DNA of 52,435 nucleotides from Spirochaetia bacterium (lineage in GTDB: Bacteria; Spirochaetota; Leptospiria; Turneriellales; JAOUFE01), in NCBI GenBank assembly GCA_029857955.1, contig JAOUFY010000013.1:1-52435 (forward strand), in the 5' to 3' direction. Both the position numbers and the translations under genes were made by a program. The stretch's first letter is position 1, and the number at the start of each line of letters is the position of its first letter. This document shows positions 42,072-51,238 of the stretch, in pieces. A model generated the notes under the pieces. It searched no databases and was not told the origin of the DNA. It saw only the letters and a list, made by a program, of their open reading frames with translations.

Positions 42072-43523
42072 TTAAGTTTTGTCCAGGTTTAAGCTATGAG
42101 AAATTTTCATTGAACAAAACTTTGGCCCGCACATTGAACAAAATTCTGCCATTTTAAAAGATTCTTGCGGCAGTGTTTCATCGTGCATGGTTTTTGCCTT
42201 TTCTGGGTCCAGCGATAATTCAAATTGCTTTTTCCAGTTAAAGTTATAGCGCGCTTTTGAAAGTTCATCATCACGATTTCTGGCGCCATATCGTTTTCTG
42301 GCAATATCGCCGGCATGAGCTGCGATCTTATACGCAATTACCCCTTCTCGAACATCATCCATATCTGGTAGTCCCAGATGCTCCTTAGGGGTGACATAAC
42401 AAAGCATGCTTGCGCCGGTATAGGCAGCTTGAGTCGCGCCGATAGCGCTTGTGATGTGATCATAACCCGGAGCAATATCTGTGACGATGGGACCAAGAAC
42501 GTAAAATGGAGCTTCATGACACAATCGCATTTCTTCGGTCATATTGTATTCGATCATGTCCATAGGTACATGACCGGGCCCTTCAATCATCACCTGTACA
42601 TTTTCTTTCCAGGATTGTATCGTCAACTCACCAAGCGTTTGAAGTTCGGCAAATTGAGCGCGATCTGAAGCATCGTGAGTACAACCGGGTCTCATCGCAT
42701 CGCCAAGACTCAAAGTAACATCGTGCTTTTTGCAAATTTTTAAAATATCATCCCAGTTGTCATAAAAAGGATTTTGTTTTTTGTGTGATTCCATCCACTG
42801 AGCAATGATTGCCCCGCCGCGTGAAACAATACCGGTAACACGAGTTGCCGCAAGCGGCACATGTTCCCACAAAATACCCGCGTGGATGGTCATATAATCG
42901 ACACCTTGTTCTGCCTGTTCTTCGATCACTTCGAGAATAAGTTCGCGGCTTAAATCATCAATCTTTGAAATTCGACTTAACATTTCGTAAATGGGAACCG
43001 TTCCAATCGGTACTCCCGATTCGCGTAAAATCCTCTGACGTATTTCAGTGATCTGGCCTCCGGTGGAAAGATCCATCACGGTATCTGCGCCAAAATGAAC
43101 CGCGTGATAAAGTTTTTCAAGCTCGGTATTGATATCGCTCGATATGGCCGAATTTCCGATGTTGGCATTAATTTTTGTTGTAGTCTGAATTCCAATGGCA
43201 ATGGGCGTCACAGAGTGGTGGTTGATGTTTGCGGGAATTACCATTCGGCCACGCGCCACCTCGCGTCGAACCAATTCAGGGTTTAAAAATTCGCGCTCGG
43301 CAACAATTTGCATTTCTTCCGTAACAAGACCCTGCTTTGCATAAAACATTTGAGTTACGTTTTCAGCGCCATACAGTTTGATCCTTTCGGAGGAATATTG
43401 TTCTCTTGCTGGAAATTTTTCCAGAATTTTTTGATCAATTTCCTTTTGCCAGTACGAAGGACACAACTCAGGATTTATTATTTCAGTATTTATTTCTTCA
43501 ATTGTTTTCATAATTTTAAACAT
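42072..43523 (-). CDS. thiC: Phosphomethylpyrimidine synthase
   Basis: 483 residues, a short-form ThiC. It converts aminoimidazole ribotide to hydroxymethylpyrimidine phosphate for thiamine, using a [4Fe-4S] cluster and S-adenosylmethionine. The C-terminal cluster motif CX2CX4C is intact (Cys462, 465, 470 in CSMCGPKFC). Core signatures include [44 protein letters not shown] and [21 protein letters not shown] start at Met5 is equally possible. The upstream 34 bases contain no TPP riboswitch, and the gene appears to be read with the Gfo/Idh gene. No other thiamine gene is in the window. Confidence 0.96.
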   Translation of the reverse strand: MFKIMKTIEEINTEIINPELCPSYWQKEIDQKILEKFPAREQYSSERIKLYGAENVTQMFYAKQGLVTEEMQIVAEREFLNPELVRREVARGRMVIPANINHHSVTPIAIGIQTTTKINANIGNSAISSDINTELEKLYHAVHFGADTVMDLSTGGQITEIRQRILRESGVPIGTVPIYEMLSRISKIDDLSRELILEVIEEQAEQGVDYMTIHAGILWEHVPLAATRVTGIVSRGGAIIAQWMESHKKQNPFYDNWDDILKICKKHDVTLSLGDAMRPGCTHDASDRAQFAELQTLGELTIQSWKENVQVMIEGPGHVPMDMIEYNMTEEMRLCHEAPFYVLGPIVTDIAPGYDHITSAIGATQAAYTGASMLCYVTPKEHLGLPDMDDVREGVIAYKIAAHAGDIARKRYGARNRDDELSKARYNFNWKKQFELSLDPEKAKTMHDETLPQESFKMAEFCSMCGPKFCSMKISHSLNLDKT

Positions 43524-43557
43524 GGGTGGTTTTTACAAACCCGCCTTGTTACCCTTA

Positions 43558-44559
43558 TTATGTAAGATACTTGATATTCTGACAAGCATCTTTTAAAAAA
43601 GATGTTTCATAATTGTCATGAATTACATCGAAATATAGATTTATGAAAGGATTATCTTTAACGAGCATTTTTTTATCCGGAATAAACTGAGGCGAACTCA
43701 ACGAAGTGAAGTTTTTATAGAGTTTACTTTTTTCAGCCTTTTCAACAATTAAAAAGCCATTGCCTGCTTTAATGCGGGCATTCTCAAAAAAAATTTCTAT
43801 TTCAAAGTGAAAAAAGCAATTATTAATTGTAGTTAAAATTTCACCTGAAATGCTATTGTTATGGAAAAACAAAAGTTTATGAAGGTAATTGCCCGAGATT
43901 TCTCTTTTAAATTTTTTAACATCCCCAAACAGAAACAAGGCAAGGTCAACGAGATGGGTGGTGTCATGAAGTAATGCTCCTTCGTTTTCTAATCCTTTTT
44001 TAAAAAGTGACGAATTGGAGCTTGCAAACCATGCACGGTAATACAAAGGGCGACCATAGGGTTTACCTGATTGAATTGATTCTTTTAATTGTTTATATTT
44101 TAAATGATACCTTCGTTCGTAATTAATCCAGATATGCGTATTTGATTTTTCAGCCTGTTTATAAATTTTCATCGATTGGCGATATCCAGGAGAGATCGGT
44201 TTTTCAAGGATGATTCTCGGTATACCTGCCTTAATCGCCTCAATGGTAATTTTATAATGTACCGACGTGTCTGCTGCAATTACAAGAATGTCTGGTTTGG
44301 CAGATAAAACTTCACGATAATCCTGGGTAAAACAAATGGGTTCGCTATCTGTTTTTTTGATCGCCTTATCAATATACAAAAATTTTTTGCAGTTATTGAT
44401 TTTTTCATTGTCAATATCACAGATATGCTGCCACTTAAGTTTTATCCCTTTTTTAATAAGGAGCTGAATGGCTCCCATATGTGTACAAGGTTTATACCTT
44501 AACAAATCATTTTCAAGAGAAAAGCCAATGCGACCTGTACCAATGATACTAATGCGCAT
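43558..44559 (-). CDS. Gfo/Idh/MocA-family oxidoreductase
   Basis: 333 residues. The N-terminal Rossmann domain begins MRISIIGTGRIGFSLENDLL (GxGxxG), and after PDILVIAADTSVHYKITIEA comes the family EKP motif (IILEKPISPGYRQS), whose Lys is usually catalytic. The C-terminal domain has the usual HDTTHLVDLALFLFGDVK segment. Members use NAD(P) to oxidise or reduce sugars and related compounds. It follows the membrane protein gene by 4 bases and precedes thiC by 34, so all three are probably co-transcribed. A role in surface sugar synthesis fits the nearby MAF glycosyltransferase gene; this is inference. Confidence 0.85.
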   Translation of the reverse strand: MRISIIGTGRIGFSLENDLLRYKPCTHMGAIQLLIKKGIKLKWQHICDIDNEKINNCKKFLYIDKAIKKTDSEPICFTQDYREVLSAKPDILVIAADTSVHYKITIEAIKAGIPRIILEKPISPGYRQSMKIYKQAEKSNTHIWINYERRYHLKYKQLKESIQSGKPYGRPLYYRAWFASSNSSLFKKGLENEGALLHDTTHLVDLALFLFGDVKKFKREISGNYLHKLLFFHNNSISGEILTTINNCFFHFEIEIFFENARIKAGNGFLIVEKAEKSKLYKNFTSLSSPQFIPDKKMLVKDNPFINLYFDVIHDNYETSFLKDACQNIKYLT

Positions 44560-44563
44560 TTAA

Positions 44564-46066
44564 TTATTTTGGTCTTCGCAAGATCAAGAAAAAACTTCCA
44601 GCCCAAAGAAAGTACGTACTTGCCGATTTTATATCATAAGTGATGAGATGATTCAACCAGACCAGAGATAGTTGTTTTGTTAAATCCGGCAGACTTAATA
44701 ACGAAGCAGAAATAAAAAATGCATAGACCAGAGGCGATAGTGACAAAATCAACAGAAACCTGAATCCTGAAAAACCTATAGCTTCTTTTTTACTGGCAAT
44801 AAATATCAACGGAATTGATAAAATAAATAACGATTGATTAGTAAATGCCAGAATAGACGAAAATACAGTAAACGCTAAAAACTCTGTTAATGAATTTACA
44901 TTAAAGTTTAAAACTGTTTTCTGCATTTTATTTAAAAACCATGCCATTATAACAAACAAGACAAAAACAACAGATATACCATAAATGGAAACCGGTATAA
45001 ATAAACCAAATGTTTTTACTAACAAAGCCATTGCCAAAAAAGAAATACTGCTATATAGAACACCGAAAAAAGCACGGGCAATAAATTGTATAGATTCCCC
45101 AAGATACAATCGATTTGCAATGGGAAGCCAGATTAACAAAACAAATAAAAAACTTAAAATAATCGATCCTCTTTTTGATAAGGCGGTATGGTCGCCTATC
45201 CAAAATAAACTGGATATTGTTCTTGTTTTTATGTGATCATAATTTCTTACAGTATAAAGTAAAGGCGGCAAAATTGAGTGAATTAAATTTACATTGTTTT
45301 TTATATCGCTGGAAAAAGCCCATCCAATCCCGTCTGTCGAAATGGAATTTTTACTATATATAGATTTTTGAAACAAAGGTACGGCTCCCTGGATCAACTG
45401 CTCTAAAAATGTCGGTCGACTAATTGAATCAGGAGTAATGGCCGACCAATGAATCGAACTAAATGATCCAGCCGAATTAATAATTTTAAGAACGGGATTT
45501 TTATTTGCCTCGGTAAATACGTGCAGGTACCCGGTTTTACCTTCCGCATTTTTTTCAAAGTTGTTTACTGCTAATTCTACACATAATGGCCCCCCTTGAA
45601 CAGAAACTGCAGCAACATGATGCAAATTTTCATAAATCATCGCTGACACAAAAATATGTAAAAAATAAAACATATTTGTAATATGATCATGATCAAAAAG
45701 AACAATTAAATCTGGTTTTTCATTTTCTATTTTATAACGAACAACTCTACATTTTAACTTATGAAGCTCTTGATTTACTTCATCAAGTTTCCAATTGTTT
45801 TTTCCAAGTGAAGTATTTAATTTATTTATTAAATCATGATTATATTCAGTTGCATTTGGATAATTCTTCAATATATTGAAATGAATGTCTGAAATTTTAT
45901 TATACTCTTTGTTGTAATTATACGATTTTTTAATTTCAGAACCAACGCTGATAATTTCAACATTTAAAATCCAGACAAGTCCAATGACAAATACAACCAG
46001 CCATGCAAGATATATTTGTGACCACACAGGAACCTTATGGCGTTTATTATAAAATATTTTTTTCAT
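44564..46066 (-). CDS. Polytopic membrane protein with large extracytoplasmic domain (Gaa1-shaped)
   Basis: 500 residues. One N-terminal membrane segment (about 17-38), then about 270 mostly soluble residues, then six to seven segments from about residue 300 to the end. This topology is that of Gaa1, the M28-peptidase-like GPI transamidase subunit, and of some bacterial M28 relatives. However, I cannot point to intact zinc ligands; the soluble part has DLIVLFDHDHITNMFYFLH and ENLHHVAAVSVQGG. The family is therefore not assigned. The tight spacing to the Gfo/Idh gene (4 bases) suggests shared expression. Confidence 0.6.
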   Translation of the reverse strand: MKKIFYNKRHKVPVWSQIYLAWLVVFVIGLVWILNVEIISVGSEIKKSYNYNKEYNKISDIHFNILKNYPNATEYNHDLINKLNTSLGKNNWKLDEVNQELHKLKCRVVRYKIENEKPDLIVLFDHDHITNMFYFLHIFVSAMIYENLHHVAAVSVQGGPLCVELAVNNFEKNAEGKTGYLHVFTEANKNPVLKIINSAGSFSSIHWSAITPDSISRPTFLEQLIQGAVPLFQKSIYSKNSISTDGIGWAFSSDIKNNVNLIHSILPPLLYTVRNYDHIKTRTISSLFWIGDHTALSKRGSIILSFLFVLLIWLPIANRLYLGESIQFIARAFFGVLYSSISFLAMALLVKTFGLFIPVSIYGISVVFVLFVIMAWFLNKMQKTVLNFNVNSLTEFLAFTVFSSILAFTNQSLFILSIPLIFIASKKEAIGFSGFRFLLILSLSPLVYAFFISASLLSLPDLTKQLSLVWLNHLITYDIKSASTYFLWAGSFFLILRRPK

Positions 46067-46323
46067 ACATTTTTATTTCGTTGATTCAGGCATATTTATA
46101 CCTTTTTCAACATTTTTCTACACACAATTTGACATCTCTGCTTTTGTAATAACTGAAACGGTAATTTTCGTCCACTAAGTCATTGCATAAACTTTGAACT
46201 CATGATCAAGTTAACAAATAAAGTGTCTGGTATAATTTCGGCAAATTATCCGATAAACTTTGATGATTATAAGTACTAATTTTTATTTATCAGGCTGATT
46301 TAAAAAACAGGAATATACACAAT

Positions 46324-48189
46324 TCATTGTATAATTTTCAGCATTTTCTTAAAGAAGTAGATTAATTTTCGAGCAGACAAGGACATTGAATTATATAAAA
46401 GATATCCGGAATTTACGCTATCATCACCATGTTCGGTAATTTTTAATATAGCGCTTTGAGCATTGATTGAGATAATTTTATTGACTTCTGCATATTTTTT
46501 TATTTGAGAATCATTCCTGTCAAGTTCCTTTATTACTTCATTTCTTTGCGTTGAGTTTTGCAAGTTCTGTGCTTTCCGAGACAGATTTGAATTGTTTCGA
46601 TATAAAACTTCCAGTTTTAAGCAATCACTTTGAAGTTTATTAAATTTGTTTTTAATTAAATCTATAGAAATATTTTTCTGATCATTTACAAATTTAACTG
46701 ATTTAATTATATCATCAAATGATTCTTCACTATCATGGATAAAAATTTCACTTAAAGTACTATGAGTAAATCCATTTAGCAAGACACCGCGCCTCGTGGC
46801 ATTATAAAATCTTATTTCAGCGTTCGCCTTGTTGATCATCATTTGATTTTCAAACCAGTCAATAAAAACCTGCATTTTGTCATTTGTAAACAAGATATCA
46901 TTTTTATCAATGCACTGTTTTACTTTTCTCGGCGGCAAAGATTTCATTTGGCGAAGATTATGCATTTCAAATCCATGAAATCGATTATTTTTGTAAAAGA
47001 CCATAGATTCAAGAACTGCGCCTTTAACATGAGCAGTTTTACTTGAAAATGAAAGATCCTGTCCGATTAAAGTGATCGTCTCTGGTTTTAGTTTTAAAGC
47101 AAGATCAAAACCATTGGTACTGACCGAACCGCCATGAGCAATTTCACCGCGCGATTTAAAATCTCGAATAACCTGATCAAGGTAAAATGGATTATCCCAC
47201 CAATACACCCTGGCATTTATACGATTTAAATAATGACTGGACTGATAACAAACCACTGGATCCATCAACCAAATGCTTTTAGCTGCCAGCGGCGACATGG
47301 CAAAATAATGATTTAACCACTGCGGGTCTGCAGAAATGACCACATCGGGAACGATATTATTTTTAATGAGAGGGATAAATGCAGTGTCTGCACAAATCAG
47401 TAGATATCGATTTCGAAAATGAATTAAGTCAGGGTAACTTTCAGATAAAGATGGACCTGCGCCGCATAAAACAATGTTACGAGCTTTGCCTTGCAATTCT
47501 TCAATGAGAGCATTTAAAGTTTTTCCATTTACCAGAGATTTAATGTTTAAAGCTATATTTTTATTCCAGACTCCCTGAAACTTTATGATCGTGGCCTGAT
47601 TGATCGCTCTTTTGTACATGATTGCCCCAAGTTGTTTTTCAAGAGGAATAAATTTACTTCCGGGAATTTGAAAAGAAGGCCGGTGATTGTAGACTGCAAT
47701 TTTGTCGAGATTCTTGTTTTGAAAAAAAGGCAAGATGTTTTCAAGAGAATCAAGGTCCGGTTCTGGACAAAAATAAAAATAAATATCTTTTTGAGTATTG
47801 TACAATTGATTTAAAGCCAGGCAATAATACATGATTTCAGCGTCCGTTTCAATCACCAAAATAGATTCAATGGTTAAATCATTTAACGCTTCAACCAAAG
47901 GATATCCAAGACCGGCTCCCAGAAAAACAATGTGACGCTTATTTTTGTCCTTTACATTCTGAATTTGTCTTTGAGCTTCTCTTTGAGGATCTCTGGCGGA
48001 GTGATAGCGAATTCCATTTTTTTCAAATTCGTTTTGTTGAATGTTTGCTAAATTATTTATCCATGCCTGATCGGGTTGTTTTAAAAAACCAAGGTTATTT
48101 TCATTAACGCTTGCAATTCGTTGATTTGAAAAAAGAAAATCAAGATTGGCTTCGTATAATTTATGGTTCATATTTAGTATATTCAACAT
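46324..48189 (-). CDS. MAF-type (DUF115) motility-associated glycosyltransferase-like protein
   Basis: 621 residues. Two Rossmann-like glycine loops are present: GAGLGYPL (91-98) and the DUF115 core GAGPSLSE (243-250), followed by LICADTAFIPLIKNNIVPDVVISADPQ and GGSVSTNGFDLALKL. These are hallmarks of MAF proteins, which transfer nonulosonic acids such as pseudaminic or legionaminic acid to flagellin, and of related MptE-like enzymes. A helical C-terminal region (about 500-621) follows. It lies 30 bases downstream of the GNAT gene, in a leftward run with panD. Flagellin genes are not in the window, so the acceptor is inferred from the family. Confidence 0.85.
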   Translation of the reverse strand: MLNILNMNHKLYEANLDFLFSNQRIASVNENNLGFLKQPDQAWINNLANIQQNEFEKNGIRYHSARDPQREAQRQIQNVKDKNKRHIVFLGAGLGYPLVEALNDLTIESILVIETDAEIMYYCLALNQLYNTQKDIYFYFCPEPDLDSLENILPFFQNKNLDKIAVYNHRPSFQIPGSKFIPLEKQLGAIMYKRAINQATIIKFQGVWNKNIALNIKSLVNGKTLNALIEELQGKARNIVLCGAGPSLSESYPDLIHFRNRYLLICADTAFIPLIKNNIVPDVVISADPQWLNHYFAMSPLAAKSIWLMDPVVCYQSSHYLNRINARVYWWDNPFYLDQVIRDFKSRGEIAHGGSVSTNGFDLALKLKPETITLIGQDLSFSSKTAHVKGAVLESMVFYKNNRFHGFEMHNLRQMKSLPPRKVKQCIDKNDILFTNDKMQVFIDWFENQMMINKANAEIRFYNATRRGVLLNGFTHSTLSEIFIHDSEESFDDIIKSVKFVNDQKNISIDLIKNKFNKLQSDCLKLEVLYRNNSNLSRKAQNLQNSTQRNEVIKELDRNDSQIKKYAEVNKIISINAQSAILKITEHGDDSVNSGYLLYNSMSLSARKLIYFFKKMLKIIQ

Positions 48190-48219
48190 AATAAAAATGC
48201 AAAACTCCAGGATAAAGCA

Positions 48220-48696
48220 TTAATGATTGATGACCTTTTTAAAGAGTATCCTTTTTTCATCGGTGGAAATGTCGATTTCCTTCTGCATAATAAATTGATT
48301 CTTCTCAAAAAACGAACGGGATTGAAAATTATCAGAAAGGCAATAAGCCCAGATGCTTTTTAATTTTTTTTCTCTGGCGGCTTTTTCAAGATGGTATAAT
48401 AAAACAGAAGCATATTTTTTCCGGTATAAACCAGCACGGGTAGCGATGATATGAATAAATCCTTTGTTTCCATTGTAAGCGGCATAAACGTAACTTACGA
48501 TCTGTGAATTTTTATAAAGAACAAAAGAAAAATCACTAAACAATAAACTAAACACCGCATGGTGAAGAGGCCTCATGATCGGAGATTTAGTGATCCAGAA
48601 ATACTTGATGTTGGAGAGGATCTTTTTGTGCTCTTTTAGAGAGAGCTTCTTGATTAAGATATCAGGTTCAGGGTCGAGGATTGTATTTTTAAGCAA
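48220..48696 (-). CDS. GNAT-family N-acetyltransferase
   Basis: 158 residues. The central strand and the acetyl-CoA loop region fit the GNAT fold: IVSYVYAAYNGNKGFIHIIATRAGLYRKKYASVLLYHLEKAAREK, where the beta4 strand leads to the pyrophosphate-binding turn (R-x-G-L-Y-R-K-K-Y-A). DNFQSRSFFEKNQF is the usual C-terminal segment. It acetylates an amine of an unknown substrate. It lies 12 bases after panD and 30 before the MAF gene; acetylation of an amino sugar for flagellin glycan would fit, but this is inference. Confidence 0.8.
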   Translation of the reverse strand: MLKNTILDPEPDILIKKLSLKEHKKILSNIKYFWITKSPIMRPLHHAVFSLLFSDFSFVLYKNSQIVSYVYAAYNGNKGFIHIIATRAGLYRKKYASVLLYHLEKAAREKKLKSIWAYCLSDNFQSRSFFEKNQFIMQKEIDISTDEKRILFKKVINH

Positions 48697-48708
48697 GGTA
48701 ATCGCATA

Positions 48709-49056
48709 TTATATGGGTTTATTGTGCTCGTCAACAAGAACAATAATCGGCTTATGATCTTTTGCCTCGTTATCTTCATAAATTCCATAAGAAATGATGA
48801 TAATTTTATCGCCATGATGCCCAAGTCTGGCTGCGGCCCCATTTAAGCAGATAGTTCCCGAACCAGGTTCGCCGTTTATAAGATAGGTGATCAATCGATG
48901 TCCATTGTTTATGTTTACAACATGCACTTTTTCAAATTGATACATGTTTGCCCTTTTTAACAAATCAACATCCACAGTTAAGCTGCCTTCATAAAATAAA
49001 TTAGCTTCTGTAACAGTTGCCCGATGAATTTTAGATTTTAAAAGCGATACATTCAT
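48709..49056 (-). CDS. panD: Aspartate 1-decarboxylase
   Basis: 115 residues, usual length. It makes beta-alanine from L-aspartate for pantothenate and CoA. The proenzyme self-cleavage site is present at Gly24-Ser25 ([11 protein letters not shown]), where Ser becomes the pyruvoyl cofactor. [25 protein letters not shown] and [22 protein letters not shown] complete the fold. It is the first gene of a leftward cluster with the GNAT and MAF genes. No panB or panC is nearby. Confidence 0.96.
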   Translation of the reverse strand: MNVSLLKSKIHRATVTEANLFYEGSLTVDVDLLKRANMYQFEKVHVVNINNGHRLITYLINGEPGSGTICLNGAAARLGHHGDKIIIISYGIYEDNEAKDHKPIIVLVDEHNKPI

Positions 49057-49470
49057 TGATTTTCAATTCTCCATGTGTAATATATACGATCATTTCATTC
49101 TCGACATCTTTTGTAGTCATATTCTAATATCCATATACATTGCAAACTACGATGTTTTAAAAATCTGCATCAAAGAAAAAAGAGAAGTGACAGCTTCCTG
49201 GTAATAAAGCTGCAAAAGCCGCCGCTCCCGAATCTTAAAAAATAAATTTCAGATAATTAGCTGGACAATATACATACAAATCACCCCCTATCTTTAAATT
49301 GTTTATTAACTGATTCAAGTCCAACAGCATTTTTGGATTAGGTTTTATTAAGAGCCCCACCCAAGTTTTGGAACGCTCACAAAAAAAATAAAACGAATTC
49401 TCCAAATACAACGCCAGTGACTTGAAAATAAACTTAGAAAATAATTCATTGTTCAAATCAGGAGTATTTA
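49057..49470. other. Divergent gap upstream of panD
   Basis: 414 bases. A 93-codon minus-strand frame (49235-49516) overlaps the well-supported start of the next gene and has no start signal of its own; I do not call it. A short GCCGCCGCTCCC motif (49213-49224 approximately) resembles sequences near 116 and 20889. Otherwise there is no recognisable RNA, repeat or gene. Confidence 0.4.
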
Positions 49471-50025
49471 ATGAACCCGATGTTACACCCAATTTTTGTA
49501 CACTTTCCCATTGCACTGGGATTTTTAGTTCCTTTATTGATTGTTTGGTCGTTAATTCAATTTAGAAAAGATGAAAAAAACGCCAACCAGTTATGGATCA
49601 CGGTCGTAATTCCCTTAACCATGATGGTACTTTTTACCATACTGGCGATTATGGCCGGCGACAATGCCCATGAAGTCCTTGAAAAGTACATGGATGAAAA
49701 GCCAATTAAATCACATGAAGAATTTGCAGATATTTTTTCCATGGTACTATATATAACAACAGGTCTCTCTTATTTTATTTTTCTATTTAAGGAGCGTCGA
49801 AGATTTTTGTTTATGAATGTGACTTTGGTATTTAGCCTTGCCGTGATGGGACTTGGAATGATAACCGGTAAAAGCGGCGGCGAAGTTGTTCATAAATTTG
49901 ATGCGCCTCAGTATATGATCAAAGCCATTAAAGATGGAGCTCTGGATCGTCTGGGTAAGCACAGTCATGACGAAAAAGAAGAAACATCTGAGCACGAAAA
50001 ACAGGAAACTAAAGAAAAGAAATAA
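49471..50025 (+). CDS. DUF2231-like membrane protein with charged, His-containing tail
   Basis: 184 residues. The N-terminal LHPIFVHFPIALGFLVPLL is characteristic of the DUF2231 group of small membrane proteins; four membrane segments are visible (about 8-27, 41-62, 88-105, 112-130). GDNAHEVLEKY and the C-terminal tail (KHSHDEKEETSEHEKQETKE) supply many His and Glu residues that could bind metal. Function of the family is unknown; some relatives lie beside heme or redox genes. CAGGAG lies 8 bases before the ATG. The gene is followed by a large palindrome. Confidence 0.75.
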   Translation: MNPMLHPIFVHFPIALGFLVPLLIVWSLIQFRKDEKNANQLWITVVIPLTMMVLFTILAIMAGDNAHEVLEKYMDEKPIKSHEEFADIFSMVLYITTGLSYFIFLFKERRRFLFMNVTLVFSLAVMGLGMITGKSGGEVVHKFDAPQYMIKAIKDGALDRLGKHSHDEKEETSEHEKQETKEKK

Positions 50026-50033
50026 TATTAAAA

Positions 50034-50103
50034 AAGGGGGGCATAGAAACTTTAGATACTAAATATTGAATTTTAATTCAATATTTTATTTAGCGCCCCC
50101 CTT
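50034..50103. repeat. Nested palindrome, 70 bp
   Basis: AAGGGGGGC (50034-50042) pairs with GCCCCCCTT (50095-50103). Inside it, AAATATTGAATT (50061-50072) pairs perfectly with AATTCAATATTT (50075-50086). A further hairpin, AAAGGC-AA-GCCTTT, lies at 50110-50123, and a second C6 tract at 50132-50137 could compete for the G6 arm. It may end the upstream transcript; no clear U-tract follows. Confidence 0.6.
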
Positions 50104-50219
50104 GACTTCAAAGGCAAGCCTTTTACGTCATCCCCCCGAATATAATTAAAAACTTAAATAATAAACTAATCGCTAAAAATCATTGACTCAGTTATAATTT
50201 TAGACTATATTTAAATACA

Positions 50220-50615
50220 ATGAAATCTTTAATTTGGAAAAGTGAATTTAATACAGGTAACGAGGCCATTGACAGTCAGCATAAAAGACTTGTTGAACTG
50301 TTTAACAAACTATACGAAAGTATAGAAAATAAAGTTGATAAAGAAGAAATAATATCTTACTTAAATGGATTTGATTCATATGCTAATTTTCATTTTCAAA
50401 TTGAAGAAGAAAAATTAAAAAGACTTCCTGAAAATGTCTATATTACCCATAAAAAAGAACACGATAAATTTAAAACCATCACACATAATGTAAAAAATGA
50501 AATTTTTAATAAAGGTAAACATAGTTCATTATTTGAAATGGTATTGTATTTAAATGACTGGATTTTAAATCATATTACGCATGAAGATATACGTCATCTT
50601 AAAAACGATGAATAA
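50220..50615 (+). CDS. Bacteriohemerythrin
   Basis: 131 residues. All seven ligands of the non-heme di-iron site are in place: His21 (IDSQHKRL), His58 and Glu62 (FHFQIEEE), His77 and His81 (THKKEH), His118 and Asp123 (NHITHED). The four-helix single-domain protein binds O2 reversibly between the two irons and is used for oxygen storage, delivery or sensing, often in microaerophiles. The first residues (LIWKSEFNTGNEAID) match the usual N-terminus. The start codon is the ATG at 50220; no strong Shine-Dalgarno is visible. It is a single-gene unit. Confidence 0.95.
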   Translation: MKSLIWKSEFNTGNEAIDSQHKRLVELFNKLYESIENKVDKEEIISYLNGFDSYANFHFQIEEEKLKRLPENVYITHKKEHDKFKTITHNVKNEIFNKGKHSSLFEMVLYLNDWILNHITHEDIRHLKNDE

Positions 50616-50795
50616 AAAATCATCTTCCTCCCATCTCGCTGTAAAAGGTTATTTAATAGAAAGATGAACAAACGACTTTATTTTTTAACAAATAAAAATA
50701 CTTTCCAATAATATAAGCTTATGAAAAGCTTCCTTAATCTTTAATATACCCTCCAAAACAGACGGGATATATTTTAATAAAACCAAGGAGATGAT

Positions 50796-51149
50796 ATGAA
50801 GTTATTAACAGGACGAATTGCTCAAATTGTATTTGCCTTTCCCATGATTTTTTTCGGAGTCTCGCATTTTATGTTCGCGCAGGGTATGGCCGATATGGTT
50901 CCAATACCAGGCGGTATATATTGGGTATATTTTACAGGACTTTGCCTTATCGCATCAGCAATAGCGATTATATCAGGCAGATTGGTTGGACTTTCAGCAT
51001 TTTTACTCGGTGTGATGATTTTTATTTTTGCTTTTACATTACATCTGCCGGGTGCATTAAAGAACAATCAAATGCAAATAATGATGTTTTTAAAAGACAT
51101 TAGCATTGCTGCAGGCGCATGGGTAATTGCAGGAACAGATAAAAAATAG
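50796..51149 (+). CDS. DoxX-family membrane protein
   Basis: 117 residues with four membrane segments. FGVSHFMFAQGMADMVP and the later GLSAFLLGVMIFIFAF are typical of DoxX/YphA-like proteins. Relatives have been linked to thiol or oxidative-stress handling at the membrane, but no specific reaction is firm. AAGGAGATG gives a strong ribosome-binding site 6-8 bases from the ATG. It is followed by a terminator-like stem, so it is probably monocistronic. Confidence 0.85.
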   Translation: MKLLTGRIAQIVFAFPMIFFGVSHFMFAQGMADMVPIPGGIYWVYFTGLCLIASAIAIISGRLVGLSAFLLGVMIFIFAFTLHLPGALKNNQMQIMMFLKDISIAAGAWVIAGTDKK

Positions 51150-51157
51150 TAGCTATT

Positions 51158-51208
51158 AAAAGAGTCTGTAAGTAAGGGTTTTAATTCTTTATATAACCAG
51201 ACTCTTTT
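51158..51208 (+). terminator. Long-loop terminator of the DoxX gene
   Basis: AAAAGAGTCTG (51158-51168) and CAGACTCTTTT (51198-51208) form a perfect 11-bp stem with a 29-base loop, and T-rich sequence follows. It starts 8 bases after the stop codon. Confidence 0.65.
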
Positions 51209-51238
51209 CTTTGTAATAATTAATTCTTAAAAAATAAT

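Noticed and set aside
43524..43560. Possible TPP riboswitch before thiC
   Set aside because: The gap is too short and lacks the conserved CTGAGA-type thi-box elements.
49235..49516. 93-codon leftward frame next to the DUF2231-like gene
   Set aside because: Its start lies within the well-supported gene at 49471 on the other strand, and no start signal is visible. The composition is somewhat protein-like, so an old remnant cannot be excluded.
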